This document shows, piece after piece, positions 1 through 10,600 of a stretch of 50,077 nt of DNA. This DNA is from Candidatus Parcubacteria bacterium (GTDB lineage: Bacteria; Patescibacteriota; Minisyncoccia; UBA6257; 2-01-FULL-56-20). Location of the stretch: the NCBI GenBank assembly GCA_027324805.1, contig DAHVRZ010000005.1, positions 1 through 50,077 of the forward strand, in the 5' to 3' direction. The notes below the pieces were generated by a model. The model was not told the origin of the DNA and did not search any database. It saw only the letters and a list, made by a program, of their open reading frames with translations. Both the position numbers and the translations under genes were made by a program. Numbering within the stretch: the stretch's first letter is position 1; every line of letters starts with the position of its first letter.

Positions 1-389
1 ACAACATCGTCCTTCCCACAACGGGCGCCTACGGGATCACCGTGAACGACGGCTCCGCCCTCGTCACTTCCACGGTCTTCATGGACCTCAATACTGTCGC
101 CACCACCACCATTCCGTTCAACACGTATACGACGGCATCGAACCAGTATCCCGGCCAAACGATACCTTTCACCTTCAACGGCACCGCGGGACAAGCGATC
201 AACCTCGTCTGGTCGAGCAACTGGACCAACGGGTGTCCGAACTTCAATCTCACGAACCCGTCCGGCACCACGATGCAGAACACGACCCAGTGCGGTACCG
301 GCTGGTCCTGGAACAACATCGTCCTTCCCACAACGGGCGCCTACGGGATCACCGTGAACGACGGCTCCGCCCTCGTCACTTCCACGGTC
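1..389 (+). repeat. Direct DNA repeat: nt 1-77 identical to nt 313-389 (312-nt period = 104 codons)
   Basis: acaacatcgtccttcccacaacgggcgcctacgggatcaccgtgaacgacggctccgccctcgtcacttccacggtc is present at both positions. Confidence 0.95.
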
Positions 390-719
390 ATGCTGAGCGC
401 TTCGGCGAACCTCGGCACCTTATCGCCCAACACCAATACCACGTTCAGCAACAGTTATGCCGGCCAGTATATCTCCATGACTTTCAGCGCAAGCTCCGGG
501 CAGGTGGTGAACGTTTCGGGCTCCGGAATCGTGCGTTCCGGCGGTAATTGTCCGACGTATTATCTCCTCAACCCTTCGGGCGGCGTCGTACAGAACACCG
601 GCGTCTGCGGCAGTTCCTTCTCCCTCGGCAGTACCACGCTTTCGACCGCCGGAACGTACACCGTTTCCATGAACCCCGGCGTCGATCTCGTCACAACCAC
701 GCTTTATCTGGGGGAGTGA
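3..719 (+). CDS. Secreted repeat/PPC-like surface protein, 5' truncated by window edge
   Basis: Frame is open from nt 3 (NIVLPTTGAYGITVND...) to the TGA at 719. It contains ~104-aa beta-rich repeats (NPSG..QNT..CG..; TTGAYGITVNDG). The ORF-track start at 42 is internal. Confidence 0.75.
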   Translation, partial: NIVLPTTGAYGITVNDGSALVTSTVFMDLNTVATTTIPFNTYTTASNQYPGQTIPFTFNGTAGQAINLVWSSNWTNGCPNFNLTNPSGTTMQNTTQCGTGWSWNNIVLPTTGAYGITVNDGSALVTSTVMLSASANLGTLSPNTNTTFSNSYAGQYISMTFSASSGQVVNVSGSGIVRSGGNCPTYYLLNPSGGVVQNTGVCGSSFSLGSTTLSTAGTYTVSMNPGVDLVTTTLYLGE

Positions 720-737
720 TTCCTGCCGCAGCATTGT

Positions 738-766
738 TTGACATCCGTTCCTTCCCGCGCTATAGT
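738..766 (+). promoter_or_regulatory. Sigma70-like promoter TTGACA-17-TATAGT
   Basis: TTGACA 738-743, 17-nt spacer, TATAGT 761-766, upstream of the ArsR-like gene. Confidence 0.8.
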
Positions 767-782
767 TCAATATATATTGAAC
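765..782. promoter_or_regulatory. Perfect 18-bp palindrome GTTCAATATATATTGAAC, probable operator
   Basis: Identical to its own reverse complement; overlaps the -10 edge and predicted TSS and ends 1 nt before the ATG at 784. Confidence 0.75.
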
Positions 783-783
783 C

Positions 784-1032
784 ATGAAAAACCTTTGGCT
801 TTTCGACGAAAAGAGGGTGGCGATCCTGCAAAAGCTCCTTTCCTGCGATGCGGCGACGGGCTGCGATCTTCGGGAGTGCCTGAAAATGAAGAAAGCCCTC
901 CTTTCCTATCACCTAAAGGTCCTACGAGATAAAGGGATCGTCGAGGAGACGAAAGAGGGGAGGGATAAATATTATAAGATCAGGAGCCGCAAAGTGCCGT
1001 TCGTAAAAACAGTTGTTTCGGTCGTTGATTGA
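784..1032 (+). CDS. ArsR-like winged-helix transcriptional regulator
   Basis: 82 aa; LLSYHLKVLRDKGIVEETKEGRDKYYKI matches the ArsR-type recognition helix and wing; Cys residues in SCDAATGCDLREC. Confidence 0.8.
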   Translation: MKNLWLFDEKRVAILQKLLSCDAATGCDLRECLKMKKALLSYHLKVLRDKGIVEETKEGRDKYYKIRSRKVPFVKTVVSVVD

Positions 1033-1078
1033 AATCATAAAAGATCCGTAATACAAAAATAACAATTATATTAAAGCA

Positions 1079-1705
1079 ATGAACATCGCATATTTCCGTA
1101 AAACCAAAAAGACCAAAGAGGAGGCGCTTGCTTCACTGAAAGAGGGGTTTGCAAAACGGGGTATCGCCATTGCGGCGGAAAAGACACTTCCGTCGGGATC
1201 GGTGCTTGTACAATTCATGGATGAGGCGAAGACCGCCGCCATATTAAAGGAGGACCGCATGCTGCTCGGGCTCATCCCCATGGTTGCCATGATCGATATG
1301 GACGGCAAGCAGGTTTCCGTCGGGATCATGAATCCGCAGCTTATGCAGGGAACCGAACATCTCGATGCGCTTGAGGAAACGGTGGGGGATATGACGAATG
1401 ACCTGCGTTTGTTGGTGAATGAGGTTGCGGGTGTCGGCGAGCCGAAGATCTCAAAGGTGAAGCTTTATTCGACCGCCACATGCCCGTACTGCAAAATGGA
1501 AAAGGAATATCTCGAAAAAAACAATGTTGCGTTCGATCTTGTCATGGTGGACGCCGACCGCAAAGCGGCACAAGAAATGATCCAAAAGTCCGGAAGGACG
1601 GGTGTTCCTCAGACGGAGATCATCTATGATGACGGCGATTCGGAGATCGTCATGGGATTCGACCGGGAACAGCTCGCTCAGCTTTTAATGGTGGGGAAGG
1701 CTTGA
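1079..1705 (+). CDS. DUF302-like domain fused to glutaredoxin/NrdH-like domain
   Basis: C-terminal KVKLYSTATCPYCKMEKEYLEKNN...TGVPQTEI is glutaredoxin-like (CPYC); N-terminal half resembles DUF302. Confidence 0.75.
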   Translation: MNIAYFRKTKKTKEEALASLKEGFAKRGIAIAAEKTLPSGSVLVQFMDEAKTAAILKEDRMLLGLIPMVAMIDMDGKQVSVGIMNPQLMQGTEHLDALEETVGDMTNDLRLLVNEVAGVGEPKISKVKLYSTATCPYCKMEKEYLEKNNVAFDLVMVDADRKAAQEMIQKSGRTGVPQTEIIYDDGDSEIVMGFDREQLAQLLMVGKA

Positions 1706-1852
1706 TTTTTGGTGTGCGGGGCTAGTGGTATTATATTTTACGGTTTCCCCATAGAAAAGTTTTCCACAGTCTCTATGGTATAAATATGGCATTTCAGGTA
1801 CCATATTTGTACGGATGGGTTGTATATGGCCATCTTCACTCCAGAGACGTGT

Positions 1853-4800
1853 ATGAAGATTATTTATAAGGGAAATCGTAATTTGTTTATTGCGACCGGC
1901 ACAATTGTTGCCGCTGTTTTGATTTTTGGTGCGGTAGGTTTGCTGCCGAAAAAGACCTATGCTTCCACGATAGGAGCTCAGGCATCACTCTCGGGAGGCG
2001 TCTCCGGTTCATACGGGAATCTTCTTACGTATAACGGCAGTAATATATGGTCATTGAATTCGGACAGCAGTCTTACGAAATGGGGGCACTACGGCCCGAT
2101 CATTACCTATCCTTCTTCTACGGCCGGAATGTCGGTTACAACGACGGCCTCTATTTCAGCCATAGCGTCCGACTCGAGCGGTAATCTTTGGTTGGCGGAA
2201 CAGGTCAATGTGAGCGGAAGCTCTCACGGCCATATCGTCAAAGTTTCTCCTTCGGGAACCGTCTTGGCGGCCCTTGATCTTGGCGGAACCGAGACGCCTT
2301 ACGGAGCGGTTGTTGATAGCAGTGGGAACCTATGGACGGAAAATCGGGACAGTTACGTATCAGAGGTTTCGGCGACGGGAACGCTCATTGGGACGTATAA
2401 CGTTTCGGCCAGCCAGCTTCAAAATATTACATCCGACGGAACTCATGCATGGGTATCGGGTGGCAATACGATAGAAGAAGTCTCTTCCACCGGTACCGTT
2501 CTTGCAACGGTTACCCTTCCATCATCCTATTACGATATTTTTGGTATTGCTTTTGACGGAACCAATATCTGGGCGACCTATCAGAGCTTTCAGACATCCA
2601 CCGATAATGGCGTGGTGGTCATCTCTCCTTCTTCCGGCACGGTGATCGCGACCTACCCCGGAAGCGGCGGTATAACCAATATCACTTCTATTGGGTTCGA
2701 CGGCACCAATATGTGGATTTCATATGGCGCAGGCGTTGCGCGGATCTCTCCCACCGGCACCTACACTCTTTATCCCGGAGATAATGGCGGATCCACTCAA
2801 ACGAACAATAATCAAACTTTTGCTTATAATGCCGGCGATAAGACCATGTGGACGAGCGCGCGATACGGGGCGACGTATGTGATGCAAACCACCGCGACCG
2901 TACCGAGCGTTTCGTCTCTGAGCGCTCTTTCGGGAAGTTATCCCTTGTCGCCATCGTTCTCGAGCGCAACGACGAGCTATGCGATGTCCGTTCTTGAAAA
3001 TGCCTCGAGCGTTAATGTGGTTGCGACGACAACCGATCCACTTGCCGAATTATTCATCAATAGCAACACCACATCCACCCTGAATGGCGTGCCGACCACC
3101 ATTCCGTTCTCTCAGGGCGCTTTTGGTGCGGATGGAAGCACGTATTTCGTTAAGGTGCTTGCCCAGGATTATTCCTCGACACAGTACCCTATTGCCATTG
3201 CGGCAACAACCACCCCCGATTCGGCGCTCACCTTTACCTCCACGAATGATTCGATCGGTTGCCCCTCAACGACGCCCGTGCACTGTACGCTTACTGCGAC
3301 GAGCACCAAATTTTTAATTCCATTCGATTTCACCCCGACTCTTACGGTTCCCGGAGGGAGCATGACGATCAATGGGGCGCCATGGACGAGCGGTACGGAT
3401 TATACAAGCAGTACCGTGCAGGGAGGAACCTCTTTGACCATTAACGTTACGGGTGTGGATAGTTCTACCTCGACCTATCAAATCAGCGTCAGTGCAAATT
3501 ATCCTTATATTTCCGGGGAATCGGATTTCGGTTCATTCTCCCAGTTCAATATTCTTAACCTTACGACAATCGGCAGTAATGCCTGGGCCACTGACAATAG
3601 CGGAAATCTTTATGAAATAACGCCATCGGGAACCGTCACTGAGCATGTCTACGGCGGCACCGATCCAAACCCATCGCCTTTTGGCCTTGTCACTGATGGG
3701 ACTAATCTGTTTATGATCGGTAATGAATATCCGACGAGCGGCATCATAGAATATATGCCCGGCAGTAATACGTGGAAAACATACAACCCTCCTTATGCCA
3801 ACAATACGGATGGCTATTTCGGCGGGGCTGTCGATAAAAACGGCAATATATGGGCCATCAACTGGGATGATGACAGTATTATGGAGATGTCACCCACGGG
3901 GACATTCCTTGGCAATTTCCCCAATGCCACGACCACAAGCTATCTTGAAACGTATGGCGCAATGGCATATGACGGAACCAATATGTGGGCGTATAGCGGG
4001 AATAAATATCTTACCGAATTTTCGCCTACGGGCACCATCCTTACTTCAGTGAATCTCACGAGCGGTTGCTATCCATCAGGAGCAACGTTCGACGGAACCA
4101 ATATATGGGTGCTTGATATGTGCGGTACCGTAAATGAAATTTCTCCGAGCGGTACGATACTCAAAACCCTAAGCACTGCAGGAAGCAATGAGGGTGGCAT
4201 CGTATTCGACGGTTCCAATATTTGGGTTATGGGAAGAGGCTATGTTACGAAGATAGTTCCTTCTTCCGCTCAGGAATATGCGTATCAATACAAACAGACG
4301 AATGGATATGCCGCGGCATATGCGGCGGGAACAAGCATGCTATGGGCATCCGGGCATGGCGCAACGACCTTCTCACCAAACCAGCCTGGAAGCGGCCCCT
4401 CGACCTATTCCGTCACCGTAACGCAGGGGAGTAACGGCACTATCTCTCCGGGAACTCAGGCAAGCATTTCGAGCGGTTCCTCCCAAACATTCACCATTAC
4501 TCCTTCTTCCGGTTATGAGATTGCGACGCTTACCATTGATGGATCCTCTGTCGCCACATCGACCTCATATACGTTCTCGAATATAACCGCGAATCATACG
4601 ATCACCGCGAGCTTTTCCGCCATACCTTCTTCTTCCTCCGGCGGTGGTAGTTCCGCGCCGATCGTTGTTTCGGTAGCTTCGGGTGGTGGGGGAGGTGGTG
4701 GCTATATTCCTCCGACACAGCCTTCCAATCCGTCATCTCTCGCGCCGAGCACCTCGACCGCGCCCACGAATACAAACACGAACACCAATACGAATACCGC

Positions 4801-7432
4801 GACGAGCACCGCTTCGACGACCCCATCTACAATCCCGCCTCCAGCACCGTCTTCCACTCTGGCGAATCTCACCGGCATAACAACCTCGACAACCTCGACG
4901 CCGCCCCTTCCTCCCACACCGCACGTTCCCACTTCCACGAAGGGCAAGAGCGATGCCTATGTTTTTGCCGTCCTTAATGTCGTGAATGGATATGGTGGCG
5001 TCACGCTTCCATCCTCCTTTACTCTTTCCGTTAAGGGCAAGGGCGTTTCACCCTCATCATTCAAGGGTAATAATTCAGGGACCATGATTGCCCTTGTTCC
5101 CGGAAGCTATTCCGTTATTGCACATGCCTATGCCGGATATTCTTTTGCATATACCCCGGACTGCAAGGGTTTCGCGGCTTCCCATAATGTAGCGACCTGC
5201 GTTGTCACCGCGACCCAGCTTCAGCCCCCCGTACTCACCGTCATACAGAGCGTTGTGAATAATGCCTTCGGAACCGCCCTTTCATCGGCTTTCACTGTGA
5301 AGGTTGCGGGTACGCGGGTTTCTTCGTCGAGCTTCGCCGGCGATGCGGCTGGGACTATTGTTTCCCTCGCGCCTGGCCGTTATTCCGTTTCAGAGAAGAC
5401 GATTCCCGGATACACCCTTTCCTATTCCAAGAGCTGTTCCGGCAGTGTGACATACGGTGCCGCTCCCATCTGTACGATCACCGCAACAAATCCTGAGGTT
5501 GCCCATCTCTTTGTCCTTCAAAATGTCGTGAACGCATACGGCGGCACGAAGATCGCTTCAAATTTCAGCATCACCGTGAAAGGGAGGTCCCCGTCACCAT
5601 CCTTCTTTTCGGGAAACGCTTCCGGCACTCTCGTCACTCTCGCTCCCGGCGCGTACACTGTTTTCGAACGTGCCGTAGCGGGATATGGCATCACTCTCTC
5701 TCCTGAGTGTACGGGCGCTGCGATTGCCGGACAGACGATCATCTGTACGATCAATACCGCGGAACTCCCGCCACCCACGCTCACCGTGATCGGGAGCGTC
5801 GTGAACAGCTACTTCGGAACCGCTTCGTCCTCAAATCTCGCCCTCCGTGTCAGCGGCACCAGGGTAACCCCTTCCTCCTTTACGGGTAATGCATCGGGAA
5901 CGGTCATTTCTCTCGCCGCCGGTAGCTATGCGGTCGCGGCGACCGCTCCCAAGGGCTACACCCTCACCTATTCGTCCGCATGTAAGGGGAGTGTCACTTA
6001 CGGTAGCGCGCCTGTCTGTACTGTTGTTGCGAGCGATCCGCCCGTTGCACGCCTCATTGTCACCGAAGCCGTCCTTAATAACTATGGCGGGACGAAGACG
6101 GCCGGTAGCTTCTCGGTCTCCGTGCGCGGGGTTTCCGTTTCTCCCTCCTTCTTCTCCGGCAATGCCTCCGGTACTGTTGTCACCTTGAAGCCCGGCGACT
6201 ATTCGGTTTCCCAGCGTGCCGTCGCGGGCTACCAAACAACGCTTTCTCCGGGTTGCACGGGGACTATTGTTGCGGGCGAGGTCGTCCAGTGTACGATCGT
6301 CGCCGGTGATCTTCCGTCGCCCCTCCTTACTGTTTATGCGGGAACCGTTTCCGCATACGGCGGCAAGGCCGTTCCTTCCAATCTTACACTCACCGCCCAC
6401 GGAACGAATGTTGCGCCTTCGACCTTTTCGGGAAGCACGGCGGGCACCCTCGTCACCCTCGCCCCCGGTAGCTGGTCGGTCTCCGCGCGATCCCTCACGG
6501 GCTACACACTCCAGTATTCCGGTTGTTCCGGCCGCGTGACGTACGGGAGCAACCCCGTCTGCACTATCATCGCGACGCAGGTGAAGCCGCGGGGTTGGGT
6601 CCCACCGCCCGTCGTTCTGCCCCCCACGCCGACAAGCACCCCCACCTCGACACCTGTGATACCGAGCTCGACGACGCCCACGAGTACGCCGTCCACGCCG
6701 ACATCCAGCACTCCCATTACGCCGACATCCACCACTGCGGTTCCGACGAGCACGCCTTCGACGCCTACTACCACAACAACACAGCTTCCGATTTCAACCG
6801 CACCGCTTACACCTCCTTCGAACGGCGTTACCGTTGATAACGGCACTTCCACCGTCTCGACGACGACCGTCGTATTGAATCTTCCCTCCTCATACATCGC
6901 CCCCGGCACGGTGAGTATTGCGAACAATGGAGGCGCACCCGGACCGACGGTTTCCGTCCCCTCCGGTCCCTATCAATGGACTCTCACTCCGGGCGATGGC
7001 GTAAAAACAGTCACTGTTTTCTATACTGCCCCCGGTTCGTCCTCGGCGACGGCGAGCTCTACATTCCAGGTTTTCCTGGATACCGGAAGTGACATTATTC
7101 AGCAACCCCAACTCGATTGTACCGGCCTCTATCTTACCGGTTACGCTTTCGCGAACCAGCCGAGCGATCCCACCACTGTCATCCGCATTCAGCAGTTCCT
7201 CAATAAATATATGGGTGACGATCTTGCGGTGACCGGTATCTATGACAAAGCGACCCAGGATGCCGTCAACCAGTTCCAGCTCGAATACAACCAAGAGATT
7301 CTCGCTCCGTGGGTGCCCTACGGACTTCCGAATTCGACCACCCCCACTTCGAACATCTACAAGACGACCCAGCGTTGGATCAATGTCCTTGCCTGCCCGG
7401 GGATCAGTCTGCCGACGCCAAAACTGCCTTAG
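1853..7432 (+). CDS. Giant secreted surface protein: beta-propeller-like repeats, cadherin-like domain, InlB-type repeat, six ~91-aa repeats, Pro/Thr linkers, C-terminal peptidoglycan-binding-like domain
   Basis: Signal-like N-terminus MKIIYKGNRNLFIATGTIVAAVLIFGAVG (ATG 1853; the track start at 1820 gives an N-terminal extension). Repeated FDGTNIWV/NIWAI...SPTGT blades. C-terminal IRIQQFLNKYMGDDLAVTGIYDKATQDAVNQFQLEY resembles PG-binding. Confidence 0.85.
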   Translation: MKIIYKGNRNLFIATGTIVAAVLIFGAVGLLPKKTYASTIGAQASLSGGVSGSYGNLLTYNGSNIWSLNSDSSLTKWGHYGPIITYPSSTAGMSVTTTASISAIASDSSGNLWLAEQVNVSGSSHGHIVKVSPSGTVLAALDLGGTETPYGAVVDSSGNLWTENRDSYVSEVSATGTLIGTYNVSASQLQNITSDGTHAWVSGGNTIEEVSSTGTVLATVTLPSSYYDIFGIAFDGTNIWATYQSFQTSTDNGVVVISPSSGTVIATYPGSGGITNITSIGFDGTNMWISYGAGVARISPTGTYTLYPGDNGGSTQTNNNQTFAYNAGDKTMWTSARYGATYVMQTTATVPSVSSLSALSGSYPLSPSFSSATTSYAMSVLENASSVNVVATTTDPLAELFINSNTTSTLNGVPTTIPFSQGAFGADGSTYFVKVLAQDYSSTQYPIAIAATTTPDSALTFTSTNDSIGCPSTTPVHCTLTATSTKFLIPFDFTPTLTVPGGSMTINGAPWTSGTDYTSSTVQGGTSLTINVTGVDSSTSTYQISVSANYPYISGESDFGSFSQFNILNLTTIGSNAWATDNSGNLYEITPSGTVTEHVYGGTDPNPSPFGLVTDGTNLFMIGNEYPTSGIIEYMPGSNTWKTYNPPYANNTDGYFGGAVDKNGNIWAINWDDDSIMEMSPTGTFLGNFPNATTTSYLETYGAMAYDGTNMWAYSGNKYLTEFSPTGTILTSVNLTSGCYPSGATFDGTNIWVLDMCGTVNEISPSGTILKTLSTAGSNEGGIVFDGSNIWVMGRGYVTKIVPSSAQEYAYQYKQTNGYAAAYAAGTSMLWASGHGATTFSPNQPGSGPSTYSVTVTQGSNGTISPGTQASISSGSSQTFTITPSSGYEIATLTIDGSSVATSTSYTFSNITANHTITASFSAIPSSSSGGGSSAPIVVSVASGGGGGGGYIPPTQPSNPSSLAPSTSTAPTNTNTNTNTNTATSTASTTPSTIPPPAPSSTLANLTGITTSTTSTPPLPPTPHVPTSTKGKSDAYVFAVLNVVNGYGGVTLPSSFTLSVKGKGVSPSSFKGNNSGTMIALVPGSYSVIAHAYAGYSFAYTPDCKGFAASHNVATCVVTATQLQPPVLTVIQSVVNNAFGTALSSAFTVKVAGTRVSSSSFAGDAAGTIVSLAPGRYSVSEKTIPGYTLSYSKSCSGSVTYGAAPICTITATNPEVAHLFVLQNVVNAYGGTKIASNFSITVKGRSPSPSFFSGNASGTLVTLAPGAYTVFERAVAGYGITLSPECTGAAIAGQTIICTINTAELPPPTLTVIGSVVNSYFGTASSSNLALRVSGTRVTPSSFTGNASGTVISLAAGSYAVAATAPKGYTLTYSSACKGSVTYGSAPVCTVVASDPPVARLIVTEAVLNNYGGTKTAGSFSVSVRGVSVSPSFFSGNASGTVVTLKPGDYSVSQRAVAGYQTTLSPGCTGTIVAGEVVQCTIVAGDLPSPLLTVYAGTVSAYGGKAVPSNLTLTAHGTNVAPSTFSGSTAGTLVTLAPGSWSVSARSLTGYTLQYSGCSGRVTYGSNPVCTIIATQVKPRGWVPPPVVLPPTPTSTPTSTPVIPSSTTPTSTPSTPTSSTPITPTSTTAVPTSTPSTPTTTTTQLPISTAPLTPPSNGVTVDNGTSTVSTTTVVLNLPSSYIAPGTVSIANNGGAPGPTVSVPSGPYQWTLTPGDGVKTVTVFYTAPGSSSATASSTFQVFLDTGSDIIQQPQLDCTGLYLTGYAFANQPSDPTTVIRIQQFLNKYMGDDLAVTGIYDKATQDAVNQFQLEYNQEILAPWVPYGLPNSTTPTSNIYKTTQRWINVLACPGISLPTPKLP
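4952..6580 (+). repeat. Six divergent ~273-nt (91-aa) coding repeats in an alternating A-B-A-B-A-B pattern
   Basis: Unit starts near 4952, 5226, 5498, 5770, 6043 and 6316. A units carry VxNxYGG...SPSFFSGNASGT...AVAGY; B units carry VVNxxFGT...GTRV...GYTLxYSxxCxGSVTYGxxPxCT. Confidence 0.85.
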
Positions 7433-7454
7433 GTATAAAAAAGAGCCGATCTTG

Positions 7455-7483
7455 TTTTCCGCCCGAAATTTCGGGCGGTTTTG
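7455..7483 (+). terminator. Intrinsic terminator (perfect palindrome CCGCCCGAAATTTCGGGCGG + T-rich)
   Basis: 20-bp inverted repeat at 7459-7478 followed by TTTT. Confidence 0.8.
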
Positions 7484-7531
7484 GTGTATAAGTTGTGTAT
7501 AAATAGGGTAAAAATATAAGCCTTTTCGTGA

Positions 7532-7561
7532 TTGACAGACCCAATGGCATGCTCCTATGAT
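7532..7561 (+). promoter_or_regulatory. Promoter TTGACA-18-TATGAT
   Basis: TTGACA 7532-7537, TATGAT 7556-7561, upstream of the 1411-aa gene. Confidence 0.7.
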
Positions 7562-7691
7562 GGACGCATCGGGTTTAATATTGTAAAATACTGTAATTAT
7601 TAAGAGATTTATAGCTAAAGGGAGTCAGGCCGAAGCTCCATCGCTATCAAAAAGAACGCTTCCGGGACGATAAATAAATAACAATACAACC

Positions 7692-10600
7692 ATGAAAAAG
7701 ATCACCTTAGCGGGTCTTATTTTTGCATTTTCGCTTTTGGGAATAAATACGATGGCGCATGCGATAATCGCACCGGCTCCGTGCAGTACGGCCGGCACGC
7801 CGTTTGTGACGCTTACCCAGCACATCACGAACGATCCGGATTCCGGCACCTCCGGTAACTGGGCAACCGATGCATTCACGGAACACGTCGCCGTGTGGCT
7901 CGGCAGCGACAATGCGACCTATTGTGCGACCGCGAGCACGACGGACGGCACGTTCGTGACGAGCGGCGGCATTTCTCCGGAGAAAGGAACATACCTCGCG
8001 CCGGGTATCACCGGTACTTTTACCGGCGGCGAAAGTTATATCATCCCATCAACTGCGGCGCTTTCGGACCTGTACAGCACTTCGACGCCGACCTCGACCG
8101 TTTTGCCCGACAGCAATACCGCGGGATTCTCCTGGTGGGTAAATAATGTATTTCCCTCCATTTCCACGAGCAGCGGCTCGAGTCTCACCAATGCCTATTC
8201 GCTTACTTACGTAACCGATCACTATGGCACATGGACCGACGCGAATACCGGTGATGTCGGTGATCTTGGTCCTGCGGTCAATATGACCACCCATACGGGG
8301 TATGGAACCATCCAGGCGGCGGTGAACGCCGCATCGGCGGGCGATACGATCGCCGTCGCCTCCGGCACCTATAATGAGACCGTTTCGATCACGAAGCCGC
8401 TCACGCTTGAAGGTGCCCAGGCGGGCGTTCAGGGCGCGAATGCGAGTTCCACTCCGCGTAACGGCGACGAATCCACTGTGATGGCCATGAATATATCATC
8501 CGGCAATGTGACGGTAAATGGCTTTTCATTCGCAAATCCGGGCAACCAGATGAACATAGGGTCGTCTACAATCCTTTCGGGAGTTGTTATTGAAAACAAT
8601 ATCTTTTCTGGTTATTCGAGCGTCGGCATGCCGACCAATCTCGCCGGCAATCTTGTCATTAAAGGGAACTTGTTCGAGAATCCCAAGGCAAGTTCCGAGC
8701 CGATGCAGATCAAATCGGACGAAACGGCAGGCGGTTGCAGTGGAACGGCAGTTGAAAATAATACATTCATCAATGCCGCCAATAACGGTGGTGCCGATAT
8801 TAATTTCTCCTGTACGGGGAGCGCATCATCCAACGTGACCGTTTCCGGGAATACCGATACCGGCAATACGGGGGAAACGAGTTTTGTCGCGCTTGCCGGC
8901 ATTGAAGGCGGTCTTACGATCTCCGATAATACCGCGACCGGCATCAGTGGTTCCGCTCTCTTCTTTTGGGGCGGAATGAACGGTTCCGCGTCGATCACCG
9001 GTAATGCGATCACGAACGGGGGCGGCAGCGTGGTTTCCATCCACCACGACCTTGACGGCGTAAATATGGGAACGTTCACTATCGCAAGCAATACTTTCTC
9101 GGGAAACGTCCGTGGTATTTATATCGCTTCTGGAGCGGTCGCATCAGGCGCTCAAATAATAGCACAAGGAAACAATCTTTCCGGGAATAGTACTGCGGGC
9201 ATCGATAATGAAGCGACGGTATCTACAAGCACTGCGGTTATTGCCACGGGCAACTGGTGGGGATCGATGAGCGGTCCCCTTGATGCGGTTTCGGGCGATG
9301 GGAGTATTCCCGATACGAACGCGAGCGGCACCGGATCGGCTGCCGTCGGCGCGGTGAAATATTCGGGGTGGTGCGTGAACTCGGCTTGTGCAACTCCGAC
9401 ACTTACGATCACCGCTCCTGCGGCGAATGGTAATTATGCCACCGGAACGTACGACTTTACGGCTTCGTATATGAACGGCGTTACGACAAACCTCGCCTGG
9501 GCGATCCGCGCCGACACGGGTTGCAGTACTGGAACGGTGGCGGGTAATGTCGATGGCTTCAATAACTCGAGCACGTTTTCGGGTAGCGCGTTCAGTGCGT
9601 CACTCGATACCACCAAATGGGCGAACGGGGAATACTGCTTCGTCGTGAACGACATGAATGGTTTGCGGATAACCCGCCTCTTCAATGTTTCGAACGGCGG
9701 ACCTTCCGTCCCGACGCTCAAAAGCCCGGTGAACGGAGATATTGAGGCGACGAATAAATTCTATTTCGCATGGAACCCGTCAGTCGAATCGCCGTCCAGT
9801 ACGATTACATACGAGTTTCATTCTTCCATGAACCCCACGGAGACGAACGGTGTCCTTACGACGGGCCTCTGGGATTCCGGAACGTTGACGACGACCACTA
9901 TCTATTCGTCCGGCGCACCGGACGGAACGTGGTACTGGCAGGTGCGTGCCAAGGATGCCGCCGGCAACACGAGCGCTTGGAGCAATATCTGGTCCATGAC
10001 GATCAACACTGCTCCAATCCCATCGCTTGCGACCTGCTCCGTGGGCACGACGCCGATTTTCGTGGAGACCACTATCGTGAATTCTGCTTCATCCACTCCG
10101 ACGGTTGGCGCGAACGACCTGGTTGCCGGCCAAACCTATCTCCTGGTGGCTTCGGGAACCTGGAAGAACGCGAGCCTCAATGTGGATGATCCGGCATACG
10201 CAAGCGTTGATAATTGGGCGACCTATATGCATGGCTACAACATTGCCCCGTACTATGAAGGAACTAATGATCTTACGCTTCAGGTGGATAACGCGTTCGT
10301 CAACTGGGGTGCGTACCAACCGACACATGAATACTCGTACCTTTATACGGGCACGGGAAATCCGGTCAGTTTCCGGGTGTTCGATGGAGATGCAAACGCT
10401 TCATCCGCCACGCCAAATCCTTCCTGGTATGGAGATAATGCCGGAAACCTTCAGGTCTCGGTGTATGCCTGCCATGCACCAACCTATGTGACGACCGATG
10501 CGGCGACGGGCGTGACCGCATCCGATGCGACGCTGAACGGCACGAACGGCGATTACAGCGCGGACTATCATTCGTTCTGGGTTTCCACTTCGACCTTCAG

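Noticed and set aside
29-331. Minus-strand 100-aa ORF at the left edge
   Set aside because: Antisense to the repeat surface protein; no promoter or domain support.
4760-4860. TNTNTNTN and PT-rich tracts as possible DNA-level microsatellite or CRISPR-like repeat
   Set aside because: In-frame low-complexity protein linkers with synonymous variation; no regular repeat-spacer pattern. No CRISPR array was seen in the window.
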